DNA from: Marisediminicola senii
GTDB lineage: Bacteria > Actinomycetota > Actinomycetes > Actinomycetales > Microbacteriaceae
Assembly: GCF_011057645.1 (NCBI RefSeq)
Contig: NZ_JAALGE010000003.1
Location: forward strand, 87,968-151,967
Direction: 5' to 3'
Length of the DNA: 64,000 bases
The translations under genes were made by a program, and so were the position numbers. The notes under the pieces were generated by a model that made no database searches, had not been told where the DNA came from, and saw nothing but the letters and a program-made list of their open reading frames with translations. Positions 26,832 to 37,399 of this stretch are shown piece after piece. The stretch's first letter is position 1. Every line of letters begins with the position of its first letter.

Positions 26832-28258
26832 GGTGCTACCTCGTTCGGTGCGGTTCCTGGTGTGGTTATGGAGCCGGTGAGTACCGGTCTCTCGGGGGAC
26901 GCGGACGCATCCGCATCGTCGAGCGGCGGCGCACCGACGCTGTCGTACAGTTCGTAGTCGTCGGTGGTGATCTGGCCATCGGCGAAGATGTTGAGCCCGT
27001 AGCTGATGCCGGAGAAGCCCCTGGGCACCTCGGGTGTCGTCCACTCGGCCTGCTCGAAGGTCTCGGTCGCGCCGAACCACGGGCTCGACGTCCAGTACTC
27101 CCAGACCCCGGCGTCGGAGCGCAGGTACACGGCGAACTGCGTGACGGCAGTCGACGAATACCAGGCGCGCAGCGAGTAGGTGTGGCCGACCGCGACGGTC
27201 GGCGCGCACGATCCGCCGTCGAACACCTGGAGGATCTTGGCGTCGCCGGAGACATGGCCGGCCACGCTCACGGTGGCGCCGCCGCCGCCGGTGCGCGGCG
27301 ATGTGCCGAAGCTGTAGGTGGGGGTGTTCGCCCCGTAGCCGCCGGGGGCGAAGCAGCTGGGGAACCCGTTGTCACCCATGGTCTCCAGGCCGGGATTGAC
27401 GATGCCGTTCTCCCCGGGGCCGGGTCCCGCGGCGACCGGGCCCGGCACTACGGGCTCCGGCACGCCCCCGAGCACCTCGCCGACCGTCTTGACCACGGTG
27501 TTCTGCGCTGCTGCCCGGGGTGCGAGCCAGTTGACGAAGTCGGTGAATACCGCCGAGCTCATCGAGGGGTCGCCGCATCCGTCATCGCAGATGCTGTGGA
27601 AGGTGAGCTGGACCCACCCGCCCGTCTTCTCTGCATTCGTGACCGTCGATTGCAGCTGCTCGAGCGTCCACGAGCTCTCGACCTGCTCGACGGCGCGGGT
27701 GAACCAGGGGTTCACCGGGGGCATGGTCTCGGCGACATCGCATTCCTCGCACCCGAATGGGGAACGGATGTCGCCGAGCATGCGTGCGCTGGAGTACCCG
27801 CACTCCTTCGCCGCGTCCTCGATTGCCGGGGTACTGCTCGCGAACGGGTAGGCGAAACTGCGCACGGAGTGGCCCCAGCCGGTGAGGGTGCTGCGGTCAT
27901 TGCAGATCTCCCTGGCTACTTCGTCTGGGGCAATAGTGGTGAGGTCGGGGTGACTGACGGTGTGGCCACCGATCTCGTGCCCGTCGGCCTCGAGGGTCGT
28001 CAGGTCGTTGCGAGAGAAGTAGCCGTTGGCTCCGATGTATCCCGACACGACGTAGAACGTGCCGTGCATGTCGAGCCGGTTCAGCTCTGGCACCGCGGTG
28101 AGCTGCGTCGCGTCGCCGTCGTCGAAGGTGAGGCTGACGACGGTCTGCGGCCGGGCGGTGGCGAGCGCGGTGATCACGATGGGTACGGCGGCGGCGATGA
28201 CCGCGAGTGCGAGGAGGACCGCGATGACGGCCATCGTCGGAAAGCGGGTGCTGCTCAC
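26828..28258 (-). CDS. Polysaccharide deacetylase with one C-terminal sugar-binding-like module
   Basis: A 476-residue paralogue of the next gene. A membrane helix at about 9-33 leads directly into the NodB domain: TFDDG at 44-48, then HEIGGHTVSHPDL. It shares the cysteine pairs (FGCEEC, CDDGC) and the phrase VNWLAPRAAAQNT with its neighbour. A Gly/Pro linker precedes one module (GIVNPGLET to TDDYELYD), followed by an unrelated acidic tail. The GTG start is not backed by a strong ribosome site; an internal ATG at 28234 is an alternative. Its stop overlaps the downstream ATG by four bases. It likely acts on the outer face of the membrane on the nascent polymer. Confidence 0.87.
   Translation of the reverse strand: MSSTRFPTMAVIAVLLALAVIAAAVPIVITALATARPQTVVSLTFDDGDATQLTAVPELNRLDMHGTFYVVSGYIGANGYFSRNDLTTLEADGHEIGGHTVSHPDLTTIAPDEVAREICNDRSTLTGWGHSVRSFAYPFASSTPAIEDAAKECGYSSARMLGDIRSPFGCEECDVAETMPPVNPWFTRAVEQVESSWTLEQLQSTVTNAEKTGGWVQLTFHSICDDGCGDPSMSSAVFTDFVNWLAPRAAAQNTVVKTVGEVLGGVPEPVVPGPVAAGPGPGENGIVNPGLETMGDNGFPSCFAPGGYGANTPTYSFGTSPRTGGGGATVSVAGHVSGDAKILQVFDGGSCAPTVAVGHTYSLRAWYSSTAVTQFAVYLRSDAGVWEYWTSSPWFGATETFEQAEWTTPEVPRGFSGISYGLNIFADGQITTDDYELYDSVGAPPLDDADASASPERPVLTGSITTPGTAPNEVAP
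26943..27408 (-). repeat. Sugar-binding-like module, copy C
   Basis: This is the single module of the 476-residue deacetylase. It keeps the order VNPGLET, GYGANTPTYSF, GDAKILQ, WYSSTAVTQFAVYLR, YWTSSPWFGA and TDDYELYD and is clearly more diverged from A and B than they are from each other. Confidence 0.65.
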
Positions 28259-28279
28259 GCTGTGCTGGATTCGGCGTGC

Positions 28280-30087
<1,808 letters not shown>

Positions 30088-30088
<1 letters not shown>

Positions 30089-31083
30089 CACAACCTCGCG
30101 AGTGGGGTGCTCATGCCGGCGGCGTTGGGGTCGAGGCTCGTCGCGACGTTCCGGATGATCTCGTCGAGCCTCGTCGCCGGCACGAAGCCGACGAGCTCGT
30201 TGGCCTTGGTGTTGTCCGGCACGCGCCGACGCATGTCTTCGAAGCCGGGCGCGTACGCCTCCTCGTACGGCACGAAGGTGATGTCGCTGTCGCTGCCGGT
30301 CACCTCGATGATGCGCCGGGCGAGGTTCGCGATCGAGACCTCCTCCGCACCCCCGAGGTTGTATGCCTGGCCGACGGCGCGGGGGTCTTCGGCGATGCGC
30401 ACCATCGCGGGCACCACGTCGTTCACGTACGAGAAGCAGCGCGTCTGTTCGCCGTCGCCATACACCGTGAGCGGTTCACCGCGCAGGGCCTGCCCGACGA
30501 GGTTGGGCACCACCATGCCGTACCGCCCGGTCTGGCGGGGGCCGACGGTGTTGAACAGTCGCACGATGGCCACCTGGAGTCCGTATTCGGTCCAGTAGGC
30601 GTGGGCGAACGCCTCGTCGATCCCCTTCGCCGCGGCGTAGGTCCACCGCGACTTGAGTGCCGAGCCGAGGATGCGGTCGGATTCCTCGGTGAGCCGGTCT
30701 GCGGTGTTCTTGCCGTAGATCTCGCTCGTCGAGACCAGCAGGAGGGATGCCCCGGCGTCGCGACACGCGTCGAGCACGTTCTCGGTGCCGTGGATGTTGG
30801 TGCGCAGGCTCTCGAGCGGCTGCTCGACGATGACCTTCACGCCGACCGCGGCCGCGAGGTGGAAGACGCGGTCGGCTCCGTCGACGAGCTGCCGTACCGC
30901 TGCCGTGTCGAGGATCGACCCGCGGATGACGGTGAGGCGGGGGTGGCCGAGCACCTCGATCAGGTTGGTCGCCGAACCGGTCGACATGTTGTCGAGGATG
31001 ACGACGTCGTCTCCGCGCTCCAGCAGCAGTTCGACGAGGTGGCTTCCGATGAAGCCGGCGCCGCCCGTTATTGCAGTTCTCAT
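30088..31083 (-). CDS. NAD-dependent nucleotide-sugar epimerase/dehydratase (SDR)
   Basis: An extended short-chain dehydrogenase of 331 residues. The NAD-binding motif ITGGAGFIGSH is at 5-15, the catalytic serine-threonine pair in LLVSTSEIYG at 116-123, and the YxxxK pair is Tyr149/Lys153 in WTYAAAKG. Sequence such as RLFNTVGPRQTGRYGMVVP and YGDGEQTRCFSYVNDVV matches UDP-glucuronate decarboxylases and UDP-glucose 4-epimerases, which I cannot separate by eye. It lies between the dehydrogenase and glmS in the polymer operon, so it probably converts the dehydrogenase product or UDP-GlcNAc. The ATG at 31083 is 35 bases after the upstream stop. Confidence 0.85.
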
Positions 31084-31117
31084 TCTGTACTCCGTGTGTT
31101 TCGTGTTCGGGGGCGGG

Positions 31118-32524
31118 TTAGAGCAGTACGCGCTGGGGCAGGTCGATGCCGCGGTACGTGCCGTCGATGACGAGCTGCTCGGGGGTGATCCATGAGAGGT
31201 CCTGGTCGCCGTGGCGGGTGTGCAGGAGGATCAGGTCGGCGGAGAACGACGCGGGGTCGATGACGCCGGTTACCTGCTCGCCCCCAGGCAACCGCAGCGA
31301 CGCGAAGTGGGGGTCGACGTACCCCACGGTGGCACCGCGCTGGGCGAGGGTCTCGATGATCTCGAGGGCAGGGGACTCCCGGAGGTCGGCGACGTCTGGC
31401 TTGTACGAGACGCCGACGACGAGCACCCTGGCGCCGGTCATGCCGAGTCCGGCGCCGGACAGCACCTCGCGAACCCGGTCGACCACCTTGGTGGGCCGTT
31501 CGGCGATCTCGGTCATGGCCTGGGTGATCATGGGCGCCGAGATATGTTCCTTGCGCAGCTGCCAGAGCAGGTAGTGCGGGTCGCACGGGATGCAGTGGCC
31601 CCCGACGCCCGGGCCGGGGGTGAACGGCATGAACCCGTAGGGCTTCGTGGCGGCGGCGTCGATGACATCGGTGACGGTGACGTCGAGGGCGCGGCAGATG
31701 TCGGCGAATTCGTTGGCGAGCGCGATGTTGACGGCGCGGAAGGTGTTCTCGAGGAGCTTGGTCATCTCGGCTGCGGCGAGCGAGCGCACGAGGTGCACGC
31801 TGGCGGTGTAGCGGTGCAGCAGCGTGGCTGCGCGATCCTGGCAGGCGGCGGTCGCGCCCCCGACCACGCGGGGAACGACGTCGATCGAGAAGTCGTCGTT
31901 GCCGGGGTTGATGCGCTCCGCGCTGAAGGCGACGAAGATGTCCTCGCCGATGGTGAAGCCCTGCTCCTCAAGTGGCCGGACCAGCAGGTCCTCGGTGCAC
32001 CCGACGTAGCTGGTCGACGTGAGCATGGTGAGCTGGCCGGGCTGCGCGTGCTCGATGACCATGGCGCACGCCGACCGCAGGATGCGCAGGTCGGGTACGA
32101 GGTGGGCGTCGACCGGGGTCGGCACGCAGACGATGATCGCTGCCGCACGCTCGAGCTGCCACGGGTCGTTCGTCAGTACGAAGCCGGGGTCATCGAGGGC
32201 GTTGTCGAGGCGGATGCGGTCGGGCGCCAGCAGGTCGGCGTCGCGCGAGCGGATGGTGTCGAGCCTGTGCTGCGAGATGTCGACGGCGAGCACGCGGTTT
32301 CCGGCGTTGTGGTACGCCAGGGCGGTCGGCAATCCGACGTATCCGAGCCCGACGATGGCGACGTCGAACGCGAAGTCGTCGTGGAGGTCGCCGGCGTGAG
32401 GCGCGAGGTCCTGCTGTTCGGACGCCTGGTACTCGAGTTCGGTGGGCCAGGCGGCGGGGGCCTGCCCCTCCGACACGATGGTGCTCTGAAAAGTGGTGAC
32501 GGGGGGCTTGTCGAATGTGGTCAC
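31118..32524 (-). CDS. Nucleotide-sugar dehydrogenase, UDP-ManNAc/UDP-glucose 6-dehydrogenase family
   Basis: A 468-residue UDP-sugar 6-dehydrogenase that would oxidise a UDP-hexose to the uronic acid with two NAD+. The NAD site is VAIVGLGYVGLPTALAYHNAG, the middle domain carries EMTKLLENTFRAVNIAL, and the catalytic cysteine is Cys311 in GGHCIPCDPHYL. These features are closest to WecC/UDP-ManNAc dehydrogenases, but substrate is not certain. An N-terminal extension of about 45 residues precedes the fold. The GTG at 32524 has AAGGA upstream. It opens a minus-strand operon of six genes and is divergent from the GT2 synthase. Confidence 0.88.
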   Translation of the reverse strand: MTTFDKPPVTTFQSTIVSEGQAPAAWPTELEYQASEQQDLAPHAGDLHDDFAFDVAIVGLGYVGLPTALAYHNAGNRVLAVDISQHRLDTIRSRDADLLAPDRIRLDNALDDPGFVLTNDPWQLERAAAIIVCVPTPVDAHLVPDLRILRSACAMVIEHAQPGQLTMLTSTSYVGCTEDLLVRPLEEQGFTIGEDIFVAFSAERINPGNDDFSIDVVPRVVGGATAACQDRAATLLHRYTASVHLVRSLAAAEMTKLLENTFRAVNIALANEFADICRALDVTVTDVIDAAATKPYGFMPFTPGPGVGGHCIPCDPHYLLWQLRKEHISAPMITQAMTEIAERPTKVVDRVREVLSGAGLGMTGARVLVVGVSYKPDVADLRESPALEIIETLAQRGATVGYVDPHFASLRLPGGEQVTGVIDPASFSADLILLHTRHGDQDLSWITPEQLVIDGTYRGIDLPQRVLL

Positions 32525-32993
32525 GGGTTTCGTTCCTTGCTTCGGGTGTGCGGCGCACAGCGCACGCACGCCCGCCCGGACGGCGATTGGGGGGTCGCGG
32601 ACCGGACTCTGGGGCGTGTGGCGCGCTGTTTCGGGTTTTAGCGCGTGGGTCTGGGGCTGGGGTTCCCTCGACCCGGTTTCGGGGGTACGCGAACACGTTG
32701 GTTGGTATCGGGGTGGGGGGTCAATCGAATCGGGGGGTATGTGCGGTTAACAGCAGTCCATGCGGTGCCGCGATGCGGATTCGTCGCTTAACTGCGGCTT
32801 CCCGCATTGAAATGCGGTGGGAGCCGCACCGCCGGTCCGTACGGTGAGATGGCGCGACGAGTCGGGCAGACGCATGCGCCACGCCGATGAGGCAGCTGCG
32901 CCGCACCGGCCCCCGCACGGCACCGCCACCGCCACCGCCGGATCTCGCCGGACCCTGCTGACAGTGCCCACCAAGGCCCCTGCACCCCAACAG
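32525..32993. promoter_or_regulatory. Divergent control region of the exopolysaccharide locus
   Basis: No convincing gene is present in these 469 bases. The region must hold the promoters of both the minus-strand operon and the plus-strand synthase. It contains three ATGCGG copies (32760, 32774, 32812), GGTTAA at 32744 facing TTAACT at 32789, and a strong hairpin at 32793-32828. A stretch at about 32640-32720 is a run of G-rich short repeats. Confidence 0.55.
32793..32828 (+). promoter_or_regulatory. Strong hairpin/operator-like palindrome upstream of the GT2 synthase
   Basis: TGCGGC (32793-32798) pairs with GCCGCA (32823-32828), TCCC with GGGA, and the core CCGCAT-TGAA-ATGCGG is a perfect 16-base palindrome. 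It may be a regulator site in DNA or a leader hairpin in RNA; the sequence alone does not decide. Confidence 0.45.
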
Positions 32994-34307
32994 ATGGAGA
33001 GACCGTTGCTTCAGTTCGTTCTGATCGTTGTGATCACCGTGGGCATCAACACGCTCATCTGGGCGACCGTCGGCCTGATCCGCGTTCTCGCCGCCGCACG
33101 GGCTCGTGCGGCGGGTGTGGAGGTGGGGCCCCACCCGAGCCCGTCCGACGTCGCCATCCTGATCGCGGCGCACAATGAGGAAGACGTCATCGCCGAGAGC
33201 ATCCGCTCGCTGGGTGAGCTCTCGGACGGTGCCACCATCCTCGTCGTGTCGGATGGTTCGACCGACCGCACCGCCGAGATCGCCCGTTCCCTCGGCGCCG
33301 AGGTGTTCGAACTGAGCCCCAACCGGGGAAAGGCCGGCGCCATCGTCGCCGCCGTCGAGCACTTCGACATCGCCCACCGCTTCGAGGTACTCCTGCTGGT
33401 GGATGCCGACACCCACCTCTCCCCCGGTTACCTCGAATCGGGACTCCCGCAGTTCGCCGACCCCGAGGTGGTCGCGGTGGCGGGCAGGGCGACGACCCTG
33501 CCGACCCCCCGACCGACGAGCCTGCCCGGGCGCATCCTGATCGCCTACCGCAACCGGGTCTACATCGCGATGCAGTACCTGCTGAAGTACGGCCAGGCGG
33601 CCAAGCACGCCAACGCCGTGGCGATCGTGCCCGGATTCGCCAGCATGTACCGCACCCGCATCCTCGGCAGCATCAACATCGCCGCGCAGGGACTGGTTAT
33701 CGAGGACTACAACATGACGTTCGAGGTGCATGCGAAGCGGCTCGGGCGCATTGCGTTCAACCCGGGTGCGGCCGTGGCGCTGACCCAGGATCCGGATACC
33801 TTCCGGGCGTACACGAAGCAGGTGATGCGGTGGAACCTCGGCTTCTGGCAGACCGTCAAGCGCCACCCGTTCCAGCGCCAGACTTTCTGGTTCGCCCTGT
33901 GGCTGTTCATCGCCGAACTCGTACTGAGCAGCGTGGTGCTCGTGCTGCTCGTGCCGGCGCTGCTGGTCTCCCTGGGGGCTGCAACGCTGGTAGCTATCGG
34001 CGCCGACCCCACGGGAACCGCGCAGGACATCACCACGGCACTGCCCCCATTTGCCCTGGCCCTCGGGTTGCTGCTTCCCGACTTCGCCCTGACCATCATG
34101 GCGGCGATCGTGACGAGGGACGCCAGGTACCTGGCCTGGGGCCTCGCCTTTCCCGCCCTGCGGTTCGTCGACGCGGCCATCTGCCTGCGCACGCTGCTCG
34201 ACGCGGTCGTGCTGCGCTCCGCCGGCACCTGGCAGAGCCCGCCGAGGCGCAAGACCGAGACCGAGGTACCGGTGCCAGTGGGAATGTCCGGGGCGGCCCT
34301 CGGCTGA
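32994..34307 (+). CDS. Processive GT2 polysaccharide synthase
   Basis: A 437-residue membrane glycosyltransferase, the probable polymerase of the locus. It starts MERPLLQFVLIVVITVGINT, its first membrane helix. The catalytic domain shows VSDGSTD (UDP-binding aspartate near 87), DADT at 137-140, the acceptor motif ED at 237-238 in VIEDYNMTFEV, and QVMRW at 276-280, the Q-x-x-RW motif of processive enzymes such as PgaC, chitin and cellulose synthases. Three or more helices follow at the C-terminus for chain passage. The start lacks a clear ribosome site; an in-frame GTG at 32964 is possible. PgaC-like beta-1,6-GlcNAc synthesis is the best guess. Confidence 0.87.
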   Translation: MERPLLQFVLIVVITVGINTLIWATVGLIRVLAAARARAAGVEVGPHPSPSDVAILIAAHNEEDVIAESIRSLGELSDGATILVVSDGSTDRTAEIARSLGAEVFELSPNRGKAGAIVAAVEHFDIAHRFEVLLLVDADTHLSPGYLESGLPQFADPEVVAVAGRATTLPTPRPTSLPGRILIAYRNRVYIAMQYLLKYGQAAKHANAVAIVPGFASMYRTRILGSINIAAQGLVIEDYNMTFEVHAKRLGRIAFNPGAAVALTQDPDTFRAYTKQVMRWNLGFWQTVKRHPFQRQTFWFALWLFIAELVLSSVVLVLLVPALLVSLGAATLVAIGADPTGTAQDITTALPPFALALGLLLPDFALTIMAAIVTRDARYLAWGLAFPALRFVDAAICLRTLLDAVVLRSAGTWQSPPRRKTETEVPVPVGMSGAALG

Positions 34308-34388
34308 GGTCGCTCGGGCCTTCGGCTGAGCTCGCTCGGGCCTTCGGGCTGAACTCGCTGGGGCCTTGGGGCCGAGGTCGCTCGACGG
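34298..34388. repeat. Degenerate 22-23 base tandem repeat between convergent genes
   Basis: About four copies of CTCGGCTGAGGTCGCTCGGG-like units, each separated by GCCTT, run through the synthase stop codon to the spacer before the LuxR-type gene. The first copy includes the last codons and stop of the synthase. Short repeats of this style occur at gene ends in other Microbacteriaceae, from memory. Confidence 0.6.
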
Positions 34389-34427
34389 GACCTGACACCG
34401 GGCGTTGCGGCGCCTGGCGCCACCGCG

Positions 34428-37172
34428 TCAGTTGAGGAATGCCACCAGGTGCGACCGGGAGCGCGCGCCGACCTTGCGGTAGATGCGCGTGAGGCGCAGT
34501 TCGACGGTGCGCAGCGAGATGTACAGCGCGGCGGCGATCTCCTTGTTGCGGTAGCCCTGGCAGACCTTCTCGGCCACCAGCCGCTCCTCCTCCGTCAGCA
34601 GGTGCAGGATGGCAGCGGCCCCGGCGTCGGCCGGGCTCTCGAGCACGCGACCGCTCGATGCGGCCCACGACAGGGCTCCCGCCCGCTCGAACGCGCTGCG
34701 GGCAGCGGCGAGGGACCCTTCTCCGTCGCGCGCCAGACCGAACCTCTCCTGTGCCTTCGCGAGGTTGGTGAGAAGCCTGCCGAGCTCGTATTGCGAGTCC
34801 GCGGGGCCATACAGGTCGACGGCATCCTGGAACAGGCGAACCGGGGCGTCGTCTGGCGCGACGAGGCCTTCGGCCCTGGCGATGGCGAGGGTCAGCCACC
34901 GCGACGGCCGCACCGCGCGGGCCTCGTGCATGGAGCGGAGTACTCCATGCGCCTCGCGGATGCGTTTGGACGACACGTACGCCTCGACGAGGTCGGCGGA
35001 ATGTCGGACCAGCGCCGGGTTGCGAAAGTGGGCACCGAGCACATCGGCGAACTCCAGCAGCCGGACGGCCTCCGCCGGAGCCTCGTCCATGAGCGCCCTC
35101 GTGCCCTGGAACGCGATCACCTGGGCGGCGACGGCCTGGTTGCGTTCCAGTGACGATTGTTCGAGGCAGCGTTCGAACAGCGGCATCGACTCTTCGGTGT
35201 CACCGGCGGAATGCATGCTCCACGCGTGCAGGAGCATGCGCGATGCGCGCGGCGGCAAGCCTCGCGGCTGGTGATCGAACCAGTCGCCGGCCGCGGCCTG
35301 TGCGCGCCGGAGGTCGCCCGCTCGAACCTCGTTGACCGCGAGGAAGAACCGTGCGGACTCCGCCAGGATCGGTTCGGGCGTCATGGGCTGGTTGAGGGCG
35401 ATGGTGAACACCCGGCGGGCGTCGACGTACCGCTCGCGGAGGCTCAGCGTCCTGCCCAGTTCGATCATGGCCCTGGCCGGCATCGCGACGACCGCACTGT
35501 CGTCGAGGTCGGCGGTCGTCTCGGGAACCGGTGCGGTGCCGTCGATGGCGGCGATGAGCAGCTGGGCGCTGTCGAGCCTCGCGCGGTCCGCTTCGTCGAT
35601 GGAGCCCGCCTGCGCGCGAGCGTGCGCGAGGTGGTCACGGGCGCGATCCACTTCCCACCGCTCGGCGTGGAAGGTGGCCGCGAGGGCGCGGAGGTCGACT
35701 GCGCCCCCGGGATCGCCGCCGGAGTACAGGCTGATCGAGGCATCCACCTCGTCATCCGACACGACCTGCGTCCGCGCGAACTGGATGCTCGTCATGATCG
35801 TGGCCAGGCGGAGATCGGGTGTCGCCGCCGTCGACTCGCGCCGCGCGAACGATACGTATCGCGCCGCGAGGTCGAGTTCTGCGCGGAGGTACAGCGCGTT
35901 CGCGAGCTCCACGATGAGCGAGTGGTGCTCGGCGATGACGGGGGCGATGCGGAGTGCCCGCTCGGCGAACTCGACGGCCGTGGTGGTGTCTGCCTGCTGT
36001 GCGAAGCAGATGGCGGCATCCATCAGCCCTGCCGACGGGGCGTCGTCGTCGATGAAGCTGCGGTGCCACAGGTGCAGCCGCGGGTCGGTCTCGGCGTGCG
36101 CTGCGGCGAGCTCCGCGTGCAGGGCGCGGCGCGTACGGGACTCCATGCCCCAGAAGAGCACTGAGCGCAGGATCGGATCGGCCAGCCGCACGTGCTGCCC
36201 GACGGTGACGACGAGTCCGGAGTAGAGCAGGTCTTCGATCGCGTCTGCGTCGTCGGAGCCGCGCCTGCCGAGGGCGGATGCCCGGCTCAGCGGCGCGAGC
36301 GACATGCGGTCGAGCATCGCACGCTCCCGCACGGGCAGCGCGGCAACGCGTGCGTCGGCGATGGAGTGCATGGTCGGGGCCGGCCGGAACGGCAGTACGA
36401 CGGCATCGTCGCCGCGACGTTCGTTGTCGCTCAAACCGTCGACGATGTCGACGAGCGTGCCGGGGTTGCCCCTCGCGTGGGCCGTGACTACGCGGAGGAT
36501 GCCGGCATCGCTCGCCGGCCCCGCCACTTGCGAGGCGATCTCGAAGGCCTCGGACTCGGTCAGGGATCGCAACCCGACGCGGGGGAAAGCGGACAGCGGG
36601 CCGTCGGCGTCGACCCGGCTCGCGGTGGCGACGATGCGAACACCGGTGCCGGCGAGGCGACCGGAGATGAAGCCGAGCACTGTCTGGCTCTCGATATCCA
36701 TCACGTCGATGTCGTCGATCAGCACCAGCACGGGCGCGAGATCGAGGCCGCGCAGGAAGGCGAGCAGGTCGTGGGCCGTCTGGAGCATGCTCGCGGCGTC
36801 GGTACCCGGGGCGAACCGGGTGATGAAGTCGCTGGCGCGCGAGTCGGTGAGCGACTCGAGCACGCGCGAGAACCCGGTGAGCGGCCATGCCGACTCGGTC
36901 GGGATCGATCGGAGGAGCACGGCCTCGATGGCGGAGGCGTCGCGGGTGGTGTCGAGCAGCGCGCTCTTGCCGGCGCCGCTTTCTCCGACCACGATGAGCG
37001 CGCTCTCGGCGCCGGTGGTCTCGAGTTTCGCGATGCGGTCAACAGCATCGCGGCGGGCTACGAGATCCATCGGCAGGCGCGCGGATAGGGGGTAAGCGGG
37101 GTCATTGCGGGTCCTTGGAGTCGTTCGGGCGAATCGTTTGGACAAACGGGTTGCGGCGTTCCGCGACAGCAT
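34428..37172 (-). CDS. Large ATP-binding LuxR-family (LAL) transcriptional regulator
   Basis: A 914-residue regulator. An N-terminal AAA-like ATPase domain has Walker A GESGAGKSALL at 63-73 and Walker B VLVLIDDIDV near 150. A long helical, TPR-like middle part (about 380-840) probably senses a ligand or partner. The C-terminal LuxR HTH is LTEEERLVAEKVCQGYRNKE and IAAALYISLRTVELRLTRIY. The ATG at 37172 is used; MDLVARRDAVDRI at 37070 also fits the usual LAL start, and neither has a good ribosome site. It converges on the GT2 synthase gene, suggesting control of the polymer locus. Two ATGCGG motifs lie just upstream. Confidence 0.88.
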   Translation of the reverse strand: MLSRNAATRLSKRFARTTPRTRNDPAYPLSARLPMDLVARRDAVDRIAKLETTGAESALIVVGESGAGKSALLDTTRDASAIEAVLLRSIPTESAWPLTGFSRVLESLTDSRASDFITRFAPGTDAASMLQTAHDLLAFLRGLDLAPVLVLIDDIDVMDIESQTVLGFISGRLAGTGVRIVATASRVDADGPLSAFPRVGLRSLTESEAFEIASQVAGPASDAGILRVVTAHARGNPGTLVDIVDGLSDNERRGDDAVVLPFRPAPTMHSIADARVAALPVRERAMLDRMSLAPLSRASALGRRGSDDADAIEDLLYSGLVVTVGQHVRLADPILRSVLFWGMESRTRRALHAELAAAHAETDPRLHLWHRSFIDDDAPSAGLMDAAICFAQQADTTTAVEFAERALRIAPVIAEHHSLIVELANALYLRAELDLAARYVSFARRESTAATPDLRLATIMTSIQFARTQVVSDDEVDASISLYSGGDPGGAVDLRALAATFHAERWEVDRARDHLAHARAQAGSIDEADRARLDSAQLLIAAIDGTAPVPETTADLDDSAVVAMPARAMIELGRTLSLRERYVDARRVFTIALNQPMTPEPILAESARFFLAVNEVRAGDLRRAQAAAGDWFDHQPRGLPPRASRMLLHAWSMHSAGDTEESMPLFERCLEQSSLERNQAVAAQVIAFQGTRALMDEAPAEAVRLLEFADVLGAHFRNPALVRHSADLVEAYVSSKRIREAHGVLRSMHEARAVRPSRWLTLAIARAEGLVAPDDAPVRLFQDAVDLYGPADSQYELGRLLTNLAKAQERFGLARDGEGSLAAARSAFERAGALSWAASSGRVLESPADAGAAAILHLLTEEERLVAEKVCQGYRNKEIAAALYISLRTVELRLTRIYRKVGARSRSHLVAFLN

Positions 37173-37399
37173 CCTGGGGGTGTGATGCGGGCCGATGCGG
37201 TAAGCCGTAAGTCATACTCACACGAAAGCCTCAGCAATGAGAAGAAAAAGTCGATAGCTCTTCGACATTTGTTGCGGTGAAGTTACCTCAGCGTTACGTC
37301 GGTGCACCCCGCTTCCCGAACCCCCCGATCACACGGGATTTGTTACGCGCCGAGTCCCCGGGCTTCGGCGTTCGACGGCTGTACCCCATCATGGTGGCC

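Noticed and set aside
24958..27408. Long similar DNA stretches that might have been insertion sequences or CRISPR-like repeats
   Set aside because: They are in-frame coding copies of a protein module within two deacetylase genes.
32493..32847. Plus-strand frames in the exopolysaccharide control region
   Set aside because: Composition is Gly, Arg and Trp-rich without any conserved pattern, and they overlap the start of the dehydrogenase gene.
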